In this document: piece after piece, positions 11,480 to 22,440 of the stretch
Position numbering within the stretch: position 1 is the stretch's first letter
Layout of the letters: each line of letters starts with the position of its first letter
Source of the DNA: Liopterus haemorrhoidalis
Lineage: Eukaryota; Arthropoda; Insecta; Coleoptera; Dytiscidae
Direction of reading: 5' to 3'
Assembly: GCA_963971575.1 (NCBI GenBank)
Contig: OZ020611.1
Coordinates: 7,722,933-7,786,932 of the forward strand
Length of the DNA stretch: 64,000 nt
Translations under genes and position numbers: made by a program
Notes under the pieces: model-generated
Database searches by the model: none
What the model was told of the DNA's origin: nothing
The model's input: the letters and a program-made list of their open reading frames with translations, nothing else

Positions 11480-12200
11480 GAGAAGTATATTTCCTCCATG
11501 TCGTAAGCGATCACTAAGAAGAGAATTTTCGAAATACGACCCCTAAGGGGCTGTTAAGTGATTTCAGGGATTCCTCAATATCTCTTAGGCCCAATGAGAT
11601 ATTGACTTAGTTTTTGCTTACAAAGGTTACACATACAAATGTTAAGAACTAAATTCAGAATTTTGTTCTAATCAACCCTTAAAGGGATAAATTTATTATG
11701 TATTCGGAGTGAATTATAGAACCCTTCGTATTTCCTATGTATGTTGAGTTATAACATTGTGTTTTGGCATATAGATGTCTTTTTAAAATCTTAGAAACTT
11801 TTTGACAGTTTTCTTTTAAATTTTCACGCCTAAAAGGGTAAATTGGTATTTTTTATTCAATAGAACGCCCCCTGGACATAGAAACATGAAATTCGTGGAG
11901 GAAGGAATGTTCCTTCCATGATGTGAGCACCTCTTAAGAAAGATTTTTTTTAAATTCGACCCCTAATGTGGTGAAATGTTTCTTTCACGGATTCCTCAAT
12001 ATCTCAGACCTACAATGAGATATCGACTTGGTTTTTGGTTACAAAGATTACCCATACACATGTACAAAAACGAGGTTCAGTATTTTGCTCTGATCAACCC
12101 ATACAAGGCAAATCTAGATTCAAGGATATTCATAAAACCCTTCAAGTGACCTGTTTCATTTCTTTTTGGCACATAGGCGTCTGTTTAAAATCGGTATATG
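11480..12200. repeat. Diverged continuation of the 291-bp repeat
   Basis: Two further blocks (around 11540-11650 and 11960-12100) repeat the 'ATTCCTCAATATCTC', 'AATGAGATAT(T/C)GACTT' and 'TTACAAAG(G/A)TTAC' order. Just upstream, 11400-11475 repeats the Helitron 5'-type block (CTGACTGACTCATCAACG, CAGCCCAAATC). Confidence 0.7.
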
Positions 12201-12404
12201 TATTAAAACTCAAAAACGGATAAACCGATTTTAGTGCTATTTGCAACAGCGTATTCCAAATTTGTCTGGAAAGATTTTAAGCTATATATCATCGCGGTAA
12301 GACACCAGGTTTCCGATCAATTAAGAAATATTTAAACTATAAAAGATACACATATTCAAAATATACCTATATTAACGAATTTTGGGTTTAATATTGCAAC
12401 AAAA

Positions 12405-12608
12405 ATGTTCCCGAGGATATATATCACAATTTTCTTTATTTTCATTTTAGACGACAACTGCAACGTTAAATTCGCTATTGAACATTATTGTAACCCCCTA
12501 AAGCAATGCGAAGAAAACTTACTTCGGTGGCAAGAATATTTACTAACGAAAAAATGTGCTCTGATCTATATAGGTACGATTTATAAATCAGGAATAATCA
12601 CGAAGTAA
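12405..12608 (+). CDS. Small uncharacterised ORF, possibly a captured exon
   Basis: The 67-codon frame starts at ATG with a hydrophobic run of about 15 residues (ITIFFIFIL). A cysteine-containing region follows (cysteines near residues 19, 29, 34 and 51) and ends at a TAA. That could be a small secreted peptide. Alternatively, the 'ttttcattttag' just before the cysteine-rich part looks like a 3' splice site, so the region may be a terminal exon. It lies inside the Helitron-like element, which often carry gene fragments. No homology is recognised, and chance is a real possibility. Confidence 0.2.
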   Translation: MFPRIYITIFFIFILDDNCNVKFAIEHYCNPLKQCEENLLRWQEYLLTKKCALIYIGTIYKSGIITK

Positions 12609-12970
12609 TTATAATAAATATCATAAAAATTATAATAAATAATTTCTAAAGGTGCAACATAAAATGCTTTACGTGACTGGCGCTGCCTTTGGCAATGATT
12701 GTCACATGGGCATTTTCCTAGGTTAGCACATCGGGATACTTATACGTGTTGATATTAAATGTCTGTACTACCAATGTTTACAAAGAGATTCGTACTTAAA
12801 TTATTTGTATAAGAAGCACATATTAATACAATTGTAGATTAAAACAAATAAATATATTTGAATATAAAACGATTCGTAGCAACCAGTCTTGAACCGATTT
12901 CGAAATGGGCCAGATCTAAGCGGGCTACGACTACTTTATTTCGGTAGCGAAGCAGCGGGTACACTGCTAG

Positions 12971-14602
12971 TATACTATAACAATAAACAAGACATCTTGA
13001 TTTGTTCATCTTTCTGATAAAATTATGTAAAATTTATATAAGTATGTTTGCATTTTGTAGGGTTAGTACCGAGGTTAGTGAAACGGCATATATTAAGATT
13101 TAATGATAAAACATAACCTCACAAAACAACAAAGAACTCGATGCATTTATCTCTGAAAGTGTTGATCGACGTCAGGTTTTTTTGGTCACCCTATTCTCCT
13201 GCTGTCAGAAAATACTTAGCTTAACTTTGTTTATTATTTGGAAAATGTTACATAATTTTTTAATTCTTAATTTTTTTATTTATATGTTTTCTGTACAATC
13301 ACACCAAATTGCGCAATTAAAGAGTTAAAATCGGAGATTGTGAAATATCTTGTCAAGGATTAGAACAAAAAATCATATCGTAAAGAACAAAATGAAAAAA
13401 TAAACCGAAAAAAAAGGAAGGCAAAAACGCCACACTGTGCAGGCATGGTCGGTAGGATGAAAATGCAGAGGATATGAGGCACTAGAGTACCGAGCTGTTT
13501 AACGCATCCCAGAAAAATAATTAAAAATCCCCGCATTTCAAGTATTTGGGATTTCTGCGCCCCAATCTTCGAGTGTTAGGGAGTAAATTTTTGCACCTTG
13601 CTTTTCAAATAGTTGGAAACGAATATCTGACTGCCGTTTTTCGAGTAAACGGGGGTGATTTTCCACCATCAGATCTCTAATTAAAAATTAATAAATTAAA
13701 TGAGCTACTTATTTTATTTTCTTCCGTGAAAAAATGTTAGACTTTTTATTGTTGAGAAATTGTTTAGGATCTCAAAAAATTACTTGCACTTGGGGTGTAA
13801 AACCATGCGATATCAATTTTCTTTGCACTCTGTGAAGATGTCCTACAATACTTGCAAATACAAGTTTAGACGTTTTAAAGTAAATTAATTCTATGTAATG
13901 AACAACCATGGCTTGGTACGCCACGAAGATTGAAGATTACGATGGTTTGTATGATTATTGAATGAAAAATCATCCTAGATACAAAATAAGCAGCTTCGAG
14001 ACGATATGCGAAAATTCATAACTTTGAAAATTTCAACATTTCCACCAGACTCATCACATGTATTCGGTTGCCAAGGAATATTAACAGGATTTTTTATGTA
14101 TTTTTACCAACAATGAAAAATGGGTTGGACTATGGTTACAGTGGATGCGTATTCTGACGAAAAACCCCGATGTAATCTTTAGAACAGTACGCATGAACTT
14201 TAACCAGCTTCTTCTGATAAAAATTTGTCGGTTTATCTTAATTTACAAAATAAATGATAATACTGGAAAATTATTCGATAAAAATTTTACATTTGACTGA
14301 AAAAAATGAATACGTGAACTAGCTGTTTGTTTCAAGAGATATTAATGTAGCGTACAACAAATTATTTTTGAAATAAGTTATAATTCCAAAATGCCTCCGT
14401 AATTATTCTTATATCCCAGAGATTCTTCTTTTCAAAAACTAATGTTATTAATTTTTCAATGTTCATTTCTGACCAAGCAAAAATAAATAAAATAAATAAA
14501 TACCAAGAAAACACACGAATTCGCATGAAAAATCAAACTCGTTTGAACGTCCAACTTGTTTTGACGATCCCGGAGGCTACTGGAAGAAGACAATACATGT
14601 AC
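12971..14602. other. No gene recognised
   Basis: About 1.6 kb of AT-rich sequence between the Helitron-like element and the second mariner copy. There is no open frame of note and I see no paired termini. The segment 13430-13680 is less AT-rich but without a motif. Confidence 0.55.
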
Positions 14603-14604
14603 TA

Positions 14605-15778
14605 CAAGGTGTCTCAAAAGAAATTTTATATTTAGTGGATCGATTAAAAAAAAGTAAGCCGTATATAGAAAAAATGTTTATTAATTATTAAAATACACTT
14701 TTTGGGGATTTATTTCTTAAAAATAATATCGTCAAAATGTAGACCCTCGCGTTCTCGGCACTCATTTAATCGAACAGTAAAATTACTTATGATGTCTCGG
14801 CAGGTGGACTCAGGGATGGCTGCCATTTCGTGACGGATATTTTCTTTCAAATGCGCCAGTGAAGTCGGTTTATTGGCGTAAACTTTAGATTTAAGATAAC
14901 CCCATAGGAAAAAGTCCATAGGGGTTAAATCTGGACTGCGTGGAGGCCAATTTATGTCACCTCTCCGGGAGATCAATTTGCCTGAGCAAATATTTCACGA
15001 ACACGTGGCAGAGACATATTGGACGTGTGTGAAGTTGCTCCGTCCTGTTGGAACCATGTTCTTTGGTTATAGCCAGGAAAGTTTTGCAGTTCAGGTACCA
15101 AGAAGTTGTCTAACATCTCCACATAACGCTCTGAATTCACTGTAACTGCACGCCCCCTTTCGTCTTCAAAAAAGTAAGGGCCGATAATTCCTCGCGCCGA
15201 CATCGCAGCCCATACGGTCACTTTAGGCGAATGTAGGGGTTTCTGATGTTTGCGTTTCGGATTCGTTGCACTCCAGTAGCGGCAGTTCTGCTTATTTACG
15301 TGGCCATTAAGATGAAAATAAGCTTCATCCGAAAACAAAATGTTGGTAAACGTTGAAAATCGCTCAATCACCTGATTTAATTCTTGCACCAATTGAATTT
15401 TGTAGGGGTGCAGCTTCAGGTCTCTCCACGTTTTCTACCGTTCTTGATGACCTAGGTCGCCCGGATTTTGATTTATCCAGCGTTGTACCAGTCTCTTCAA
15501 ACTTTTTAACCCAATGTCGAATGAGAGGAATGCTTGGCGCATCATTTAAGTGGCGAAAACCTCGAATACTGCAGAATTTTCTACGCGCTACAGTCGCCGA
15601 ATCACCGTTTTTGTAAAACCCTCACACGCGTAACGCGTGGTCTGCTCCCGAGAAACGCTCCATAGCGGCTGAATTCCCAAGAGCCAGGCTACCGATTGAC
15701 AAAACCCCCGCGCCCCTCGGATACGTTGCGTTCACGCAGTAAGCTAAATAAATATAAAATTTCTTTTGAGACACCTTG
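14605..15778 (-). mobile_element. Mariner-like element (DD41D type), copy 2, inactive
   Basis: The inverted ends (CAAGGTGTCTCAAAAGAAAT at 14605, mirrored at the right) and TA duplications (14603-14604 and 15779-15780) match copy 1. The interior is almost identical to copy 1 except for two deletions, of about 40 and about 110 bp, around 15375-15425, and about 44 extra bases near 15620-15665 that copy 1 has lost. Length is 1174 bp. Confidence 0.9.
14710..15663 (-). pseudogene. Transposase of mariner-like copy 2, internally deleted
   Basis: The presumed authentic start codon survives at 15663 (protein begins MERFSG), but a TGA occurs at codon 14 (15622-15624). The following DNA-binding region lacks most of its second helix-turn-helix because of the deletion near 15420. 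From 15392 the catalytic frame resumes (SDEAYF and QQDGATSH) and shifts near 14975, where two extra bases are present relative to copy 1. From 14976 to 14710 it reads SPDLTPMDFFLWGYLK through to the natural end FDDIIFKK and TAA. Third Asp and C-terminus are therefore intact here but broken in copy 1. Confidence 0.9.
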
Positions 15779-15780
15779 TA

Positions 15781-16669
15781 TAACCACTATCATAACAATA
15801 CACTGCCTTGCTTTGACGTCATAAGATTGGTCAAAACAAAAACTTGTCAGAACACGTATCTACTGAGTGGTTTCGGGAAGCAAGCTCGGAGTCACTTTGT
15901 TTAGCTCCAAACCGCTCGAGAAAAGGCCTAAACGCGTTTGGAGTTAAACAGAGTGATTCAAAGCACTTTGAGCTTCTTTCCCAACTACTGTGACCGTAGC
16001 CTTTTGCATTCTAAACGCACACATTCATGTACAGAACCTGGTCATAGTTTAACATCAACTGTAAAATTGAACATCCATGACAAAATGGTCTCTCTAAGCA
16101 TCTGATGGGACATGAAGGATGTCATGTTTTAAAGGTCTTCCAGGGGTGAATGAAAATGTACTGCTGAGCGACAGAATCACTGGTCGACGAAACAAAACAA
16201 AAAAAAACAAAAAAACATTTACATTTACTGGACAACAAAATCGAGGGGTAATTTTACCGTAATACTACACTAGGCTGTATTTTGTTCTTCACTACTCAAC
16301 AAAACATACTTAACTTTAGGAGGTTCTACTGCATTCACTCGCATGACTATGGGTTCTTCTAGAGAACACCAGTAACTGCGAGAAGGATTTGGAAAGAATA
16401 AATAAGCCGTGTACACCCGTGTGATTATTATCATTTATTTAAGTCGATGAGGAACTATTTGGATAATTCCCGAGATTTCAGGACTGATATTTGAAAAGGC
16501 ACCATATTAAATTTTATATTGTTCTGAATACGTTCTTGTAAGTTACGGAACCAACTGTTAAGAAAAGGGCAATGACTGTGGATCCATCCAAAGACCGCTA
16601 GTGACTACGAAAATAGTTTGGAAAGAATATTATTATTATTATTATATTATTTACTTTACATCGGCCTTT
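15781..16669. other. No gene recognised; one long hairpin
   Basis: Holds the imperfect palindrome at 15889-15959, a poly-A-rich patch near 16195-16215 and an ATT microsatellite at 16628-16650. The phrase 'tttggaaagaata' occurs at 16389, 16618 and again at 18683, hinting that these were once parts of one repeated unit. Confidence 0.5.
15889..15959. repeat. Imperfect palindrome, 24-bp arms
   Basis: Arms 15889-15912 (GAGTCACTTTGTTTAGCTCC...) and 15936-15959 pair with four mismatches around a 23-base loop. Outer sequence can pair further (gggaagcaagctc with gagcttctttccc). Confidence 0.75.
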
Positions 16670-16671
16670 TA

Positions 16672-18461
16672 GTACAGGAAATGAAGCATTTTGGCTCGCA
16701 ATTTTTTCGTCCAGCATGGAATTACGTGAAATTTTCACAGAAGGTAGGGAATAGCCCAAGGATCATTTTCTACATCATGCCGGTGTACGCTAAAACCTTG
16801 AGGGTGGTTGCCACCCCATCTCGGGGGTGGAGATTTTTTACTACATTTTAACTATAGGAATCGATGGGAAAAGTAATTCTAAGAAAAAAATGTTCTTTAC
16901 GTTTTCTTCGTAAAACTAATATTTTTTGAGTTATTCGCGGTTTAAAGTATCAGTTTTTCGACGAAAAAATCGATGTTTTTAAAAAGTTTTTTGCGAATAA
17001 CTCGAAAAATATGCATTTTATCAAAAAAACTGTAGAAAGCAAAATTGTATCTTTTAAAAAACAAAATAAAATTCTTTTTTTATTATTTTTATACGACCAA
17101 TACGAACCGAGATACGGCATGTTAATGGTTAACTTTTTTTCACCAAATGCATAATTTGAAAGATTCAAAGTCAAATAACAGGAAAAATTTGCATTTTTCG
17201 AGGAAAACTTATCGAATCTTTTTTAAAGTATTTGATTAGACCTTTCAAACAAAAAAACAAAAAAGTCTCTAGCATAAAAATTAAGCGACTTATGATCAAA
17301 ATAAGGTCGGTACCTACTTTTTTCTACGAAAAAATCAGTGAAAACAACCCCCTATTTACCCCCCATAATTAAAATTGATCCTCACCCTTCTGTGGTTCTC
17401 TTCTTATATGTATTTTCAATACACCCAAGAAGTTTGACCAATTTAAAATGCCTAATTTTAGAAAAATTGGAGTTTAAAGAAAAAACGATTTTTTTCGATT
17501 TCGTATTTTTTACCCTTTTCTTCAAAATATCTCCGAAATTACTGGAGATACGAAAAAAATGATAGAGCACTAAATTGTAGCTTTTTTAATGGCTTAAATT
17601 TATCTGTGCATATATTTTCTGTACAGTGATTATTTGGCGAGATATAGCCGTTTAAAACCTCTATTTACAAGCGAACACCACCTTATTCGAGCCCTTCAAA
17701 CTCACCCCATTTAAAAACTAAGGAATCTTAAAGAATTTAATTTACATAGTCTTATAGCTCTTGAAAAGCCCTACAAAATCGTTTTTAAAAAAACTTTCTA
17801 TCACTAAAAATGAAGGAGCTATGTTTAAAAAACCAATAATTTTTTTTTCGAAACATTCGAATAGCACGGTTCGGAGCGATTTTTTTTATATCAAGCTTTA
17901 ACAAGGGTGGGTTTTTAAGGGTTGAAACATTAGAAATTGTATTCCAAAGCATGAAACAATCATTATTCAACTAATCCAAACCAAATTTTACCCATCTTAA
18001 GGTTTACAACGTTATTTTATAATTTTTGACAATTAGGGCTAGTTTTCACCCTTAAAAAATAAACAGTGCCCATGAGCATGATATAAAATTTGAAGTAGAG
18101 GGTGAGATGAACCTAATTTCAAATTTTGGTGCAAATCGATGCAAGATGAAATCATTTTTTAATTCAACAAGGGTTGATTTTTAAGGGTTGAAACATTATG
18201 AAATTGTATTCTAAAGCATAAAACGATCTATATTTACCTAATCCAAACCAAATTTTACCCATATTAAGGTTTAAAATGTTATTTTATAATTTTTTACAAT
18301 TAGGGGTAGTTTTCACCCTTAAAAAACAAAAAGCGTACAACGGCACAATGTAGAAAATGAACTAGAGGGTGAAATGAGCCTAATTCCAAATTTTTATCCA
18401 AATCGATGCGGGACGAAAAAATTGCGAGGTTTTGTCATTTTTTGAGCTTCATTTCCTGTAC
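16672..18461. mobile_element. TIR element with TA duplication, 1.79 kb, non-coding
   Basis: A perfect 16-bp inverted repeat GTACAGGAAATGAAGC lies at 16672-16687 and 18446-18461. The match resumes inside it (TCGCAATTTTTTCGTCC). TA flanks both ends. The interior has no transposase frame but contains homopolymer-rich sequence and a 266-bp direct repeat. A TA duplication fits several superfamilies including Tc1/mariner, and I cannot choose. Confidence 0.75.
17900..18430. repeat. 266-bp direct tandem repeat inside the TIR element
   Basis: Unit 1 starts AACAAGGGTGGGTTTTTAAG at 17900 and unit 2 starts AACAAGGGTTGATTTTTAAG at 18166. Both continue through AATCCAAACCAAATTTTACC and TAGTTTTCACCCTTAAAAAA in the same order, with modest divergence. 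Confidence 0.85.
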
Positions 18462-18818
18462 TATTTATTTCTGCAACGAGGCTACTCGCCGATGCAAGGG
18501 GGCGAGCTCCTACACCTGGATGAAGGGTGAATGATTGTGAAAATGAGAGTAATGTAAACATATTATTCTCGCCCGAATAATATCACCAACGAAGCAGGCT
18601 CCAACCACCGGCCGCCCAGTCACGCCTGTTTCTAACAGTCTAAAACCGCACGACTTAATGCGCTCGGCCACTTCGTTGGCTTTTTGGAAAGAATAAAACG
18701 CGCGCTACCCACAATCGAGAGTATACTGTAATTCACCTTAATTATTGAGCCTGCAACTTTTTTGAATCTATCCAGATTGTCATCACAGTTCACCAAGGCA
18801 AACATTTAACAGCTCAAC

Positions 18819-19118
18819 ATGAAGAAAAGGCTGTGTATAAGGATTCTTTTCCAATTAGAGCAACTAGCTACACAAGCTTTAAGCGACCCGTCTGACATTG
18901 CTCTAGTACGTGCTCAAATTGAAGATCTGACAGCAAACATAGAGGCGTTTAAAGAATGCCAAATAAAGTTGATAGCTCTTCTCGAAAACGAGAGACTGCA
19001 AGAGGCGATGTTTAGTAAGTACGATGAAGACGTCGCTAGATTTTATCGTCCCGCGACAACTTGCAAACAGCCGCTCTTCGTTCAAGAATCTACGAAATAT
19101 TTTGATCCGTCAATCTAA
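18819..19118 (+). pseudogene. BEL/Pao-like gag N-terminal fragment
   Basis: A 99-codon frame starts at ATG with a basic stretch (MKKRL), followed by a long amphipathic helical region (LEQLATQALSDP, AQIEDLTANIEAFKECQIKL) and a short aromatic/charged segment (YDEDVARFY). This arrangement resembles the N-terminus of Gag in BEL/Pao retrotransposons. The frame ends after about a third of a normal Gag, and no capsid core, zinc knuckle, protease or polymerase follows. It is a truncated copy, or it may be a small domesticated ORF. Homology is judged by eye, so confidence is moderate. Confidence 0.45.
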
Positions 19119-19352
19119 TCAGTCAACTAAAAATTTGAGTTAAGTAAGATTTTTGACACATAGCAACAATGGATATTTGCATGACTACAATAATTGAAAT
19201 AGTGAAGTGATTGCGTTATTTTAGTTATGTTACTTTGCTGAATTCAGTTCAGTGATAAGAGTGCTTCAGTTAAGTTTAGCGCTACGTTATTTAATGAATA
19301 CCTAGGCTAGTCTCAACTACGACGATAAAAGAGCGAACTGTAGAATAGCTGT

Positions 19353-19488
19353 GTTATAAGTGTAGTGACTAGTACTTCTGTTTACTTAAGTGTTATTATT
19401 TATAATTTGTTAGTGTGTATTTAGGTTTTTCAATAATAATAAAAATTCACAACATTCGACTTAAGTTTTATTATTATAACGTAACAAT
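19353..19488 (+). repeat. Possible LTR (3' part) downstream of gag fragment
   Basis: The segment starts TGTTATAAGTGTAG and carries a poly-A signal-like AATAATAATAAAAATTC. It ends around 'attataacgtaaca', so it has the TG...CA form of an LTR. No second copy is found in the window, so this is inference. Confidence 0.3.
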
Positions 19489-20014
19489 ACGTTATGAAAA
19501 TACACCGAAATTTTTTTCACCCACTTGACAAGATGCTTTCAAAACAAATAGTAAACAAGACTTTTTTTTGTCTGAAAAATAATAAACCAAAATTTGCTTA
19601 AATGTTTTATTTACAGCCTACTGAATCAGATGTTAGATAAAATACCATATTTTCCGCAATATTTTAATGGGTCAAAAGTACACATGTACATAACATTATT
19701 TTCATTTTATTTCTGGTAATTAAAATGTTTTAAATGTAATTAAAGTGCTTAAATTAAAACATGCAGTGACAAAATACGATTGCATGTTTAGAAAAGATTT
19801 ATAGTTGACAGTTTAAAGAAGAAGTTATCAATCAAAAAGAAATTAACTTCAATATTCTTGCAAATTTCAATATACAATTGTACGTATGTATTATAAAAAA
19901 TATTTCTTAGTACTGAGTAGCCAAACAACTTATCAGCCGCGATTTTCATTTGATAGTCGAGCAAAGTATATATAAATCGTTAATAATATTAATAATATCT
20001 TTGAAATTATTTTG
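19489..20014. other. No gene recognised
   Basis: AT-rich sequence with no supported frame or paired repeat. Confidence 0.5.
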
Positions 20015-21327
20015 CAATGGTCCAATATTAATGGAGACACCTTTATTTTGGACGTTTGCCATTGCTGATAGTACTAGGCTAGAATAGTACAATATAAAGA
20101 GTATTAGTATCAAAAAGATATAATACTTCAAGAGTAATATAAAAAATTCGGACGTTTCGGAAACTGCTCAACAATCTGTTTCCGTCTTCAGCGATCACGA
20201 GAAGTGATAAACATTTCAGTTTTCTTCGAGTTTATATACCTAGTATTGTAAGAGTGGGAGCAGGTTATAGGTGCGTTGCTATTGGTTGGGTGGTTGGGAT
20301 CAGGTATGGGTAGGGACGCGACTACCTGCTGAGGATTAACGACCGGATTAAGGTTGTTTGTCACATTATTGTGTGGTAATGAGTTGTTTGTTACTTGAAT
20401 TAGTGACTTGAGGATTAAGAGGATTGTTTTGAATAATGGAAAGCCAGAGTTGAGGAAATTCTATGCTGGCTTGGCTGACAGCATTTCCAGAGTTTTCGAT
20501 CAAAGCAGACTCTTTCAATTTTCTCTTGAACTTGTTTTCCTCATACATTAAGGCTTTAGCATCTTTCCATTGGAAATGCTGTTCATTTTCCCAAGCATGT
20601 TCAGCCAGTTTGGAACTGTAAATTTCGCCCTGTTGAACTTTCTTCTTATGCTCGTTTATCCTAATATGTAGAGGTCTGCAAGTCTCGCCAATATATTGTT
20701 TCCCGCACTGGCAGGGAATAGAGTAGACACAGTTTTTGTTTAGGACAGATTTGGGTTTTGTACATGATAGGATAGATCTTAAAGTCGAACTCGATTTGAA
20801 GGCTACTTGGATATTATGCTTCTTTAGTATTTTACCAATTTTCTCAGATACTCCTTTATAATAGGGCATGGAGACATATCTCACTTCGTCAGTTCTAGGT
20901 GTGTCATTTTTCTTATGATTGATAGCATCAGTAATAATTTTATGACTGTAGCCATTATCCTGTAAGGTGGAACGGAAAACTCTGGAGATGCTGTCAGCCA
21001 AGCCAGCATAGAATTTCCTCAACTCTGGCTTTCCATTATTCAAAACAATCCTCTTAATTCTCAAGTCACTAATCCAGTAACAAACAACTCATTACCACAC
21101 AATAATGTGACAAACAACCTTAATCCGGTCGTTAATCCTCAGCAGGTAGTCGCGTCCCTACCCATACCTGATCCCAACCACCCAACCAATAGCAACGCAC
21201 CTATAACCTGCTCCCACTCTTACAATACTAGGTATAAAAACTCGAAGAAAACTGAAATGTTTATCACTTCTCGTGATCGCTGAAGACGGAAACAGATTGT
21301 TGAGCAGTTTCCGAAACGTCCGAATTT
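20015..21327 (-). mobile_element. Penelope-like element 3' part within a large inverted repeat
   Basis: Two arms, 20144-20497 and 20975-21327, are reverse complements over about 350 bp with only scattered differences and enclose 477 bp. The enclosed part plus the left arm, read on the minus strand, encodes a Penelope-type GIY-YIG endonuclease C-terminus. The right arm is an inverted copy of the last coding part and 3' end. The terminal block GGACGTTTCGGAAACTGCTC recurs at 34215-34234 in another truncated copy. Penelope-like elements are known for inverted and tandem partial copies. The reverse transcriptase is missing, so it cannot move by itself. Confidence 0.85.
20366..21064 (-). pseudogene. 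Penelope-like GIY-YIG endonuclease, chimeric 5' end
   Basis: The 232-codon frame lacks an ATG (it opens at a TTG). Residues 31-110 match the linker between reverse transcriptase and endonuclease of Penelope-like proteins (MPYYKGVSEKIGKILKKHNI). The GIY-YIG fold follows: VYSIPC at 113-118, YIGETCR at 124-130, an arginine-rich helix (HIRINEH), AEHAW near 154-158 and the catalytic-type glutamate in KLKESALI near 185. The Asn-rich tail ends early. The right arm read on the plus strand has a longer version of that tail, ending at a TGA near 21285. Residues 1-30 are encoded by the antisense of the inverted arm: the breakpoint at 20975 falls exactly between codons 30 and 31. So they are not native Penelope sequence. 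Confidence 0.85.
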
Positions 21328-21590
21328 AGCCCCCGCCTCGGAGATAGGTCCAAGCCGATCTTGGCCAACACGGGGTGGACCCAAGACCCCAACTCCATGG
21401 GGAAATTCGATCATTATATTGTAAATTTGATAAATGTTTAATAAATTTGTATTGTTGAAACCAGGAGTTGTCTCAATCAAACCACCTACGTGAACCAACC
21501 CCGATTTTTTAATGACCCGGATTTTTATAAGAAAATGACGAACGACGAAGCCCATTTCCACAAGCGATTATGTTAAGAAACGCCATCATA
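21328..21590 (+). repeat. Possible LTR end and primer-binding region
   Basis: The segment is less AT-rich than its surroundings. It carries an AATAAA signal (21441), a GTTGTCTCAATCAAACC block and then 'ttaatgacccggattttta', which resembles a decayed TGGTGACCCGGA-type primer-binding site. A short ATG frame follows (MTNDEAHF...). These are features of the 5' LTR and leader of a BEL/Gypsy element, but no partner LTR is in the window. Confidence 0.3.
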
Positions 21591-22430
21591 TGTGTAAAAT
21601 CATATTTCTCTACCCCACATCCCAGAGGGTTTGGTTTAAAAATCTGATAATAAATAAATAAAATCAAGATACTAAAATTACAGTGATATGAACGGGATTT
21701 TTGAACATATATTAATTTTTCGAGTGTTAGTGATATTTTACAATCAAAAGTAGGCCATTCCTAAACAGTTTTGAAGATGTAAAGTACGGCTTTTTTAACA
21801 CCATTTAATAAAAAAAAATAGCATATTATTTCATACTACTATCGTGAAAAAACAATCAAATCTAGATTTTTAGCTTGTATGATCATATGTAACGAAATAT
21901 GAGTTTTTTTTTTATTATCAGAATTTAACGTTTGCGGAATTGCGATTGTGCGTTTTCAATTATAAACTTCCCGCTCAAAACAAAAATACGATACCAATGA
22001 ACTCTTTGTATAAATAACTATTTTTTTCTTTTAATTTAATATAGGATATCAATTAGAAGACCTTGAACGTAGATTGGCGTACAAGTACTAATTTTTATTT
22101 ATTGATATTTCATTTTGATAAAATCTGTCCCAGACATCCAGCATTTAAGACCTCTCTCCTTCACTTTTCTTTATAAATACCTACAAAGCCCTAAAATATG
22201 GGAAAATTAATAGGTTTTTTCCAAAAAAAGTTCAGAGCCGTTCAGAACTTTATTGAGTTTGCGCAAAACAATTTTAGCGTTCCAACAAGTTGATTTAATA
22301 ATTCATAACTTATAGTGCAGTGTTCCAAGAACGAGTGAATTGTGTTTTGAACTGATTCTGAATCGTTCTTAAAGTTACAGGATTTTACAAGAATTTTTAA
22401 TTCTGAATAAGTTTAACGCGTTATCTAACC
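21591..22430. other. No gene recognised
   Basis: AT-rich; a short ATAAATAAATAAA tail near 21649 could mark a retroposed sequence end. No frame of note. Confidence 0.5.
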
Positions 22431-22440
22431 TCACTTATTT

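Larger units (their letters stand above)
8862..12970 (+). mobile_element. Helitron-like element, non-autonomous, about 4.1 kb
   Basis: The left end reads TCTCTATATATATAAAAGC, followed by a CTGACTGACTGACTCAT stretch and the CCCAGCCCGAACCGCTGGGC block common at 5' ends of insect Helitrons. The right end at 12945-12970 has a short imperfect hairpin (gcagcgggtacactgc) and terminates in CTAG before a T. The preceding base at the left is A, so insertion between A and T fits. No Rep/helicase frame is present. The interior consists of ~291-bp tandem repeats, nested repeat H copies and a pogo-type MITE. That the two ends belong to one insertion is inference. Confidence 0.7.

Noticed and set aside
17338..17570. 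Opposed 60-74 codon frames inside the 16672-18461 element
   Set aside because: Poly-A/T-driven frames rich in Lys, Phe and Ile, with no motif.
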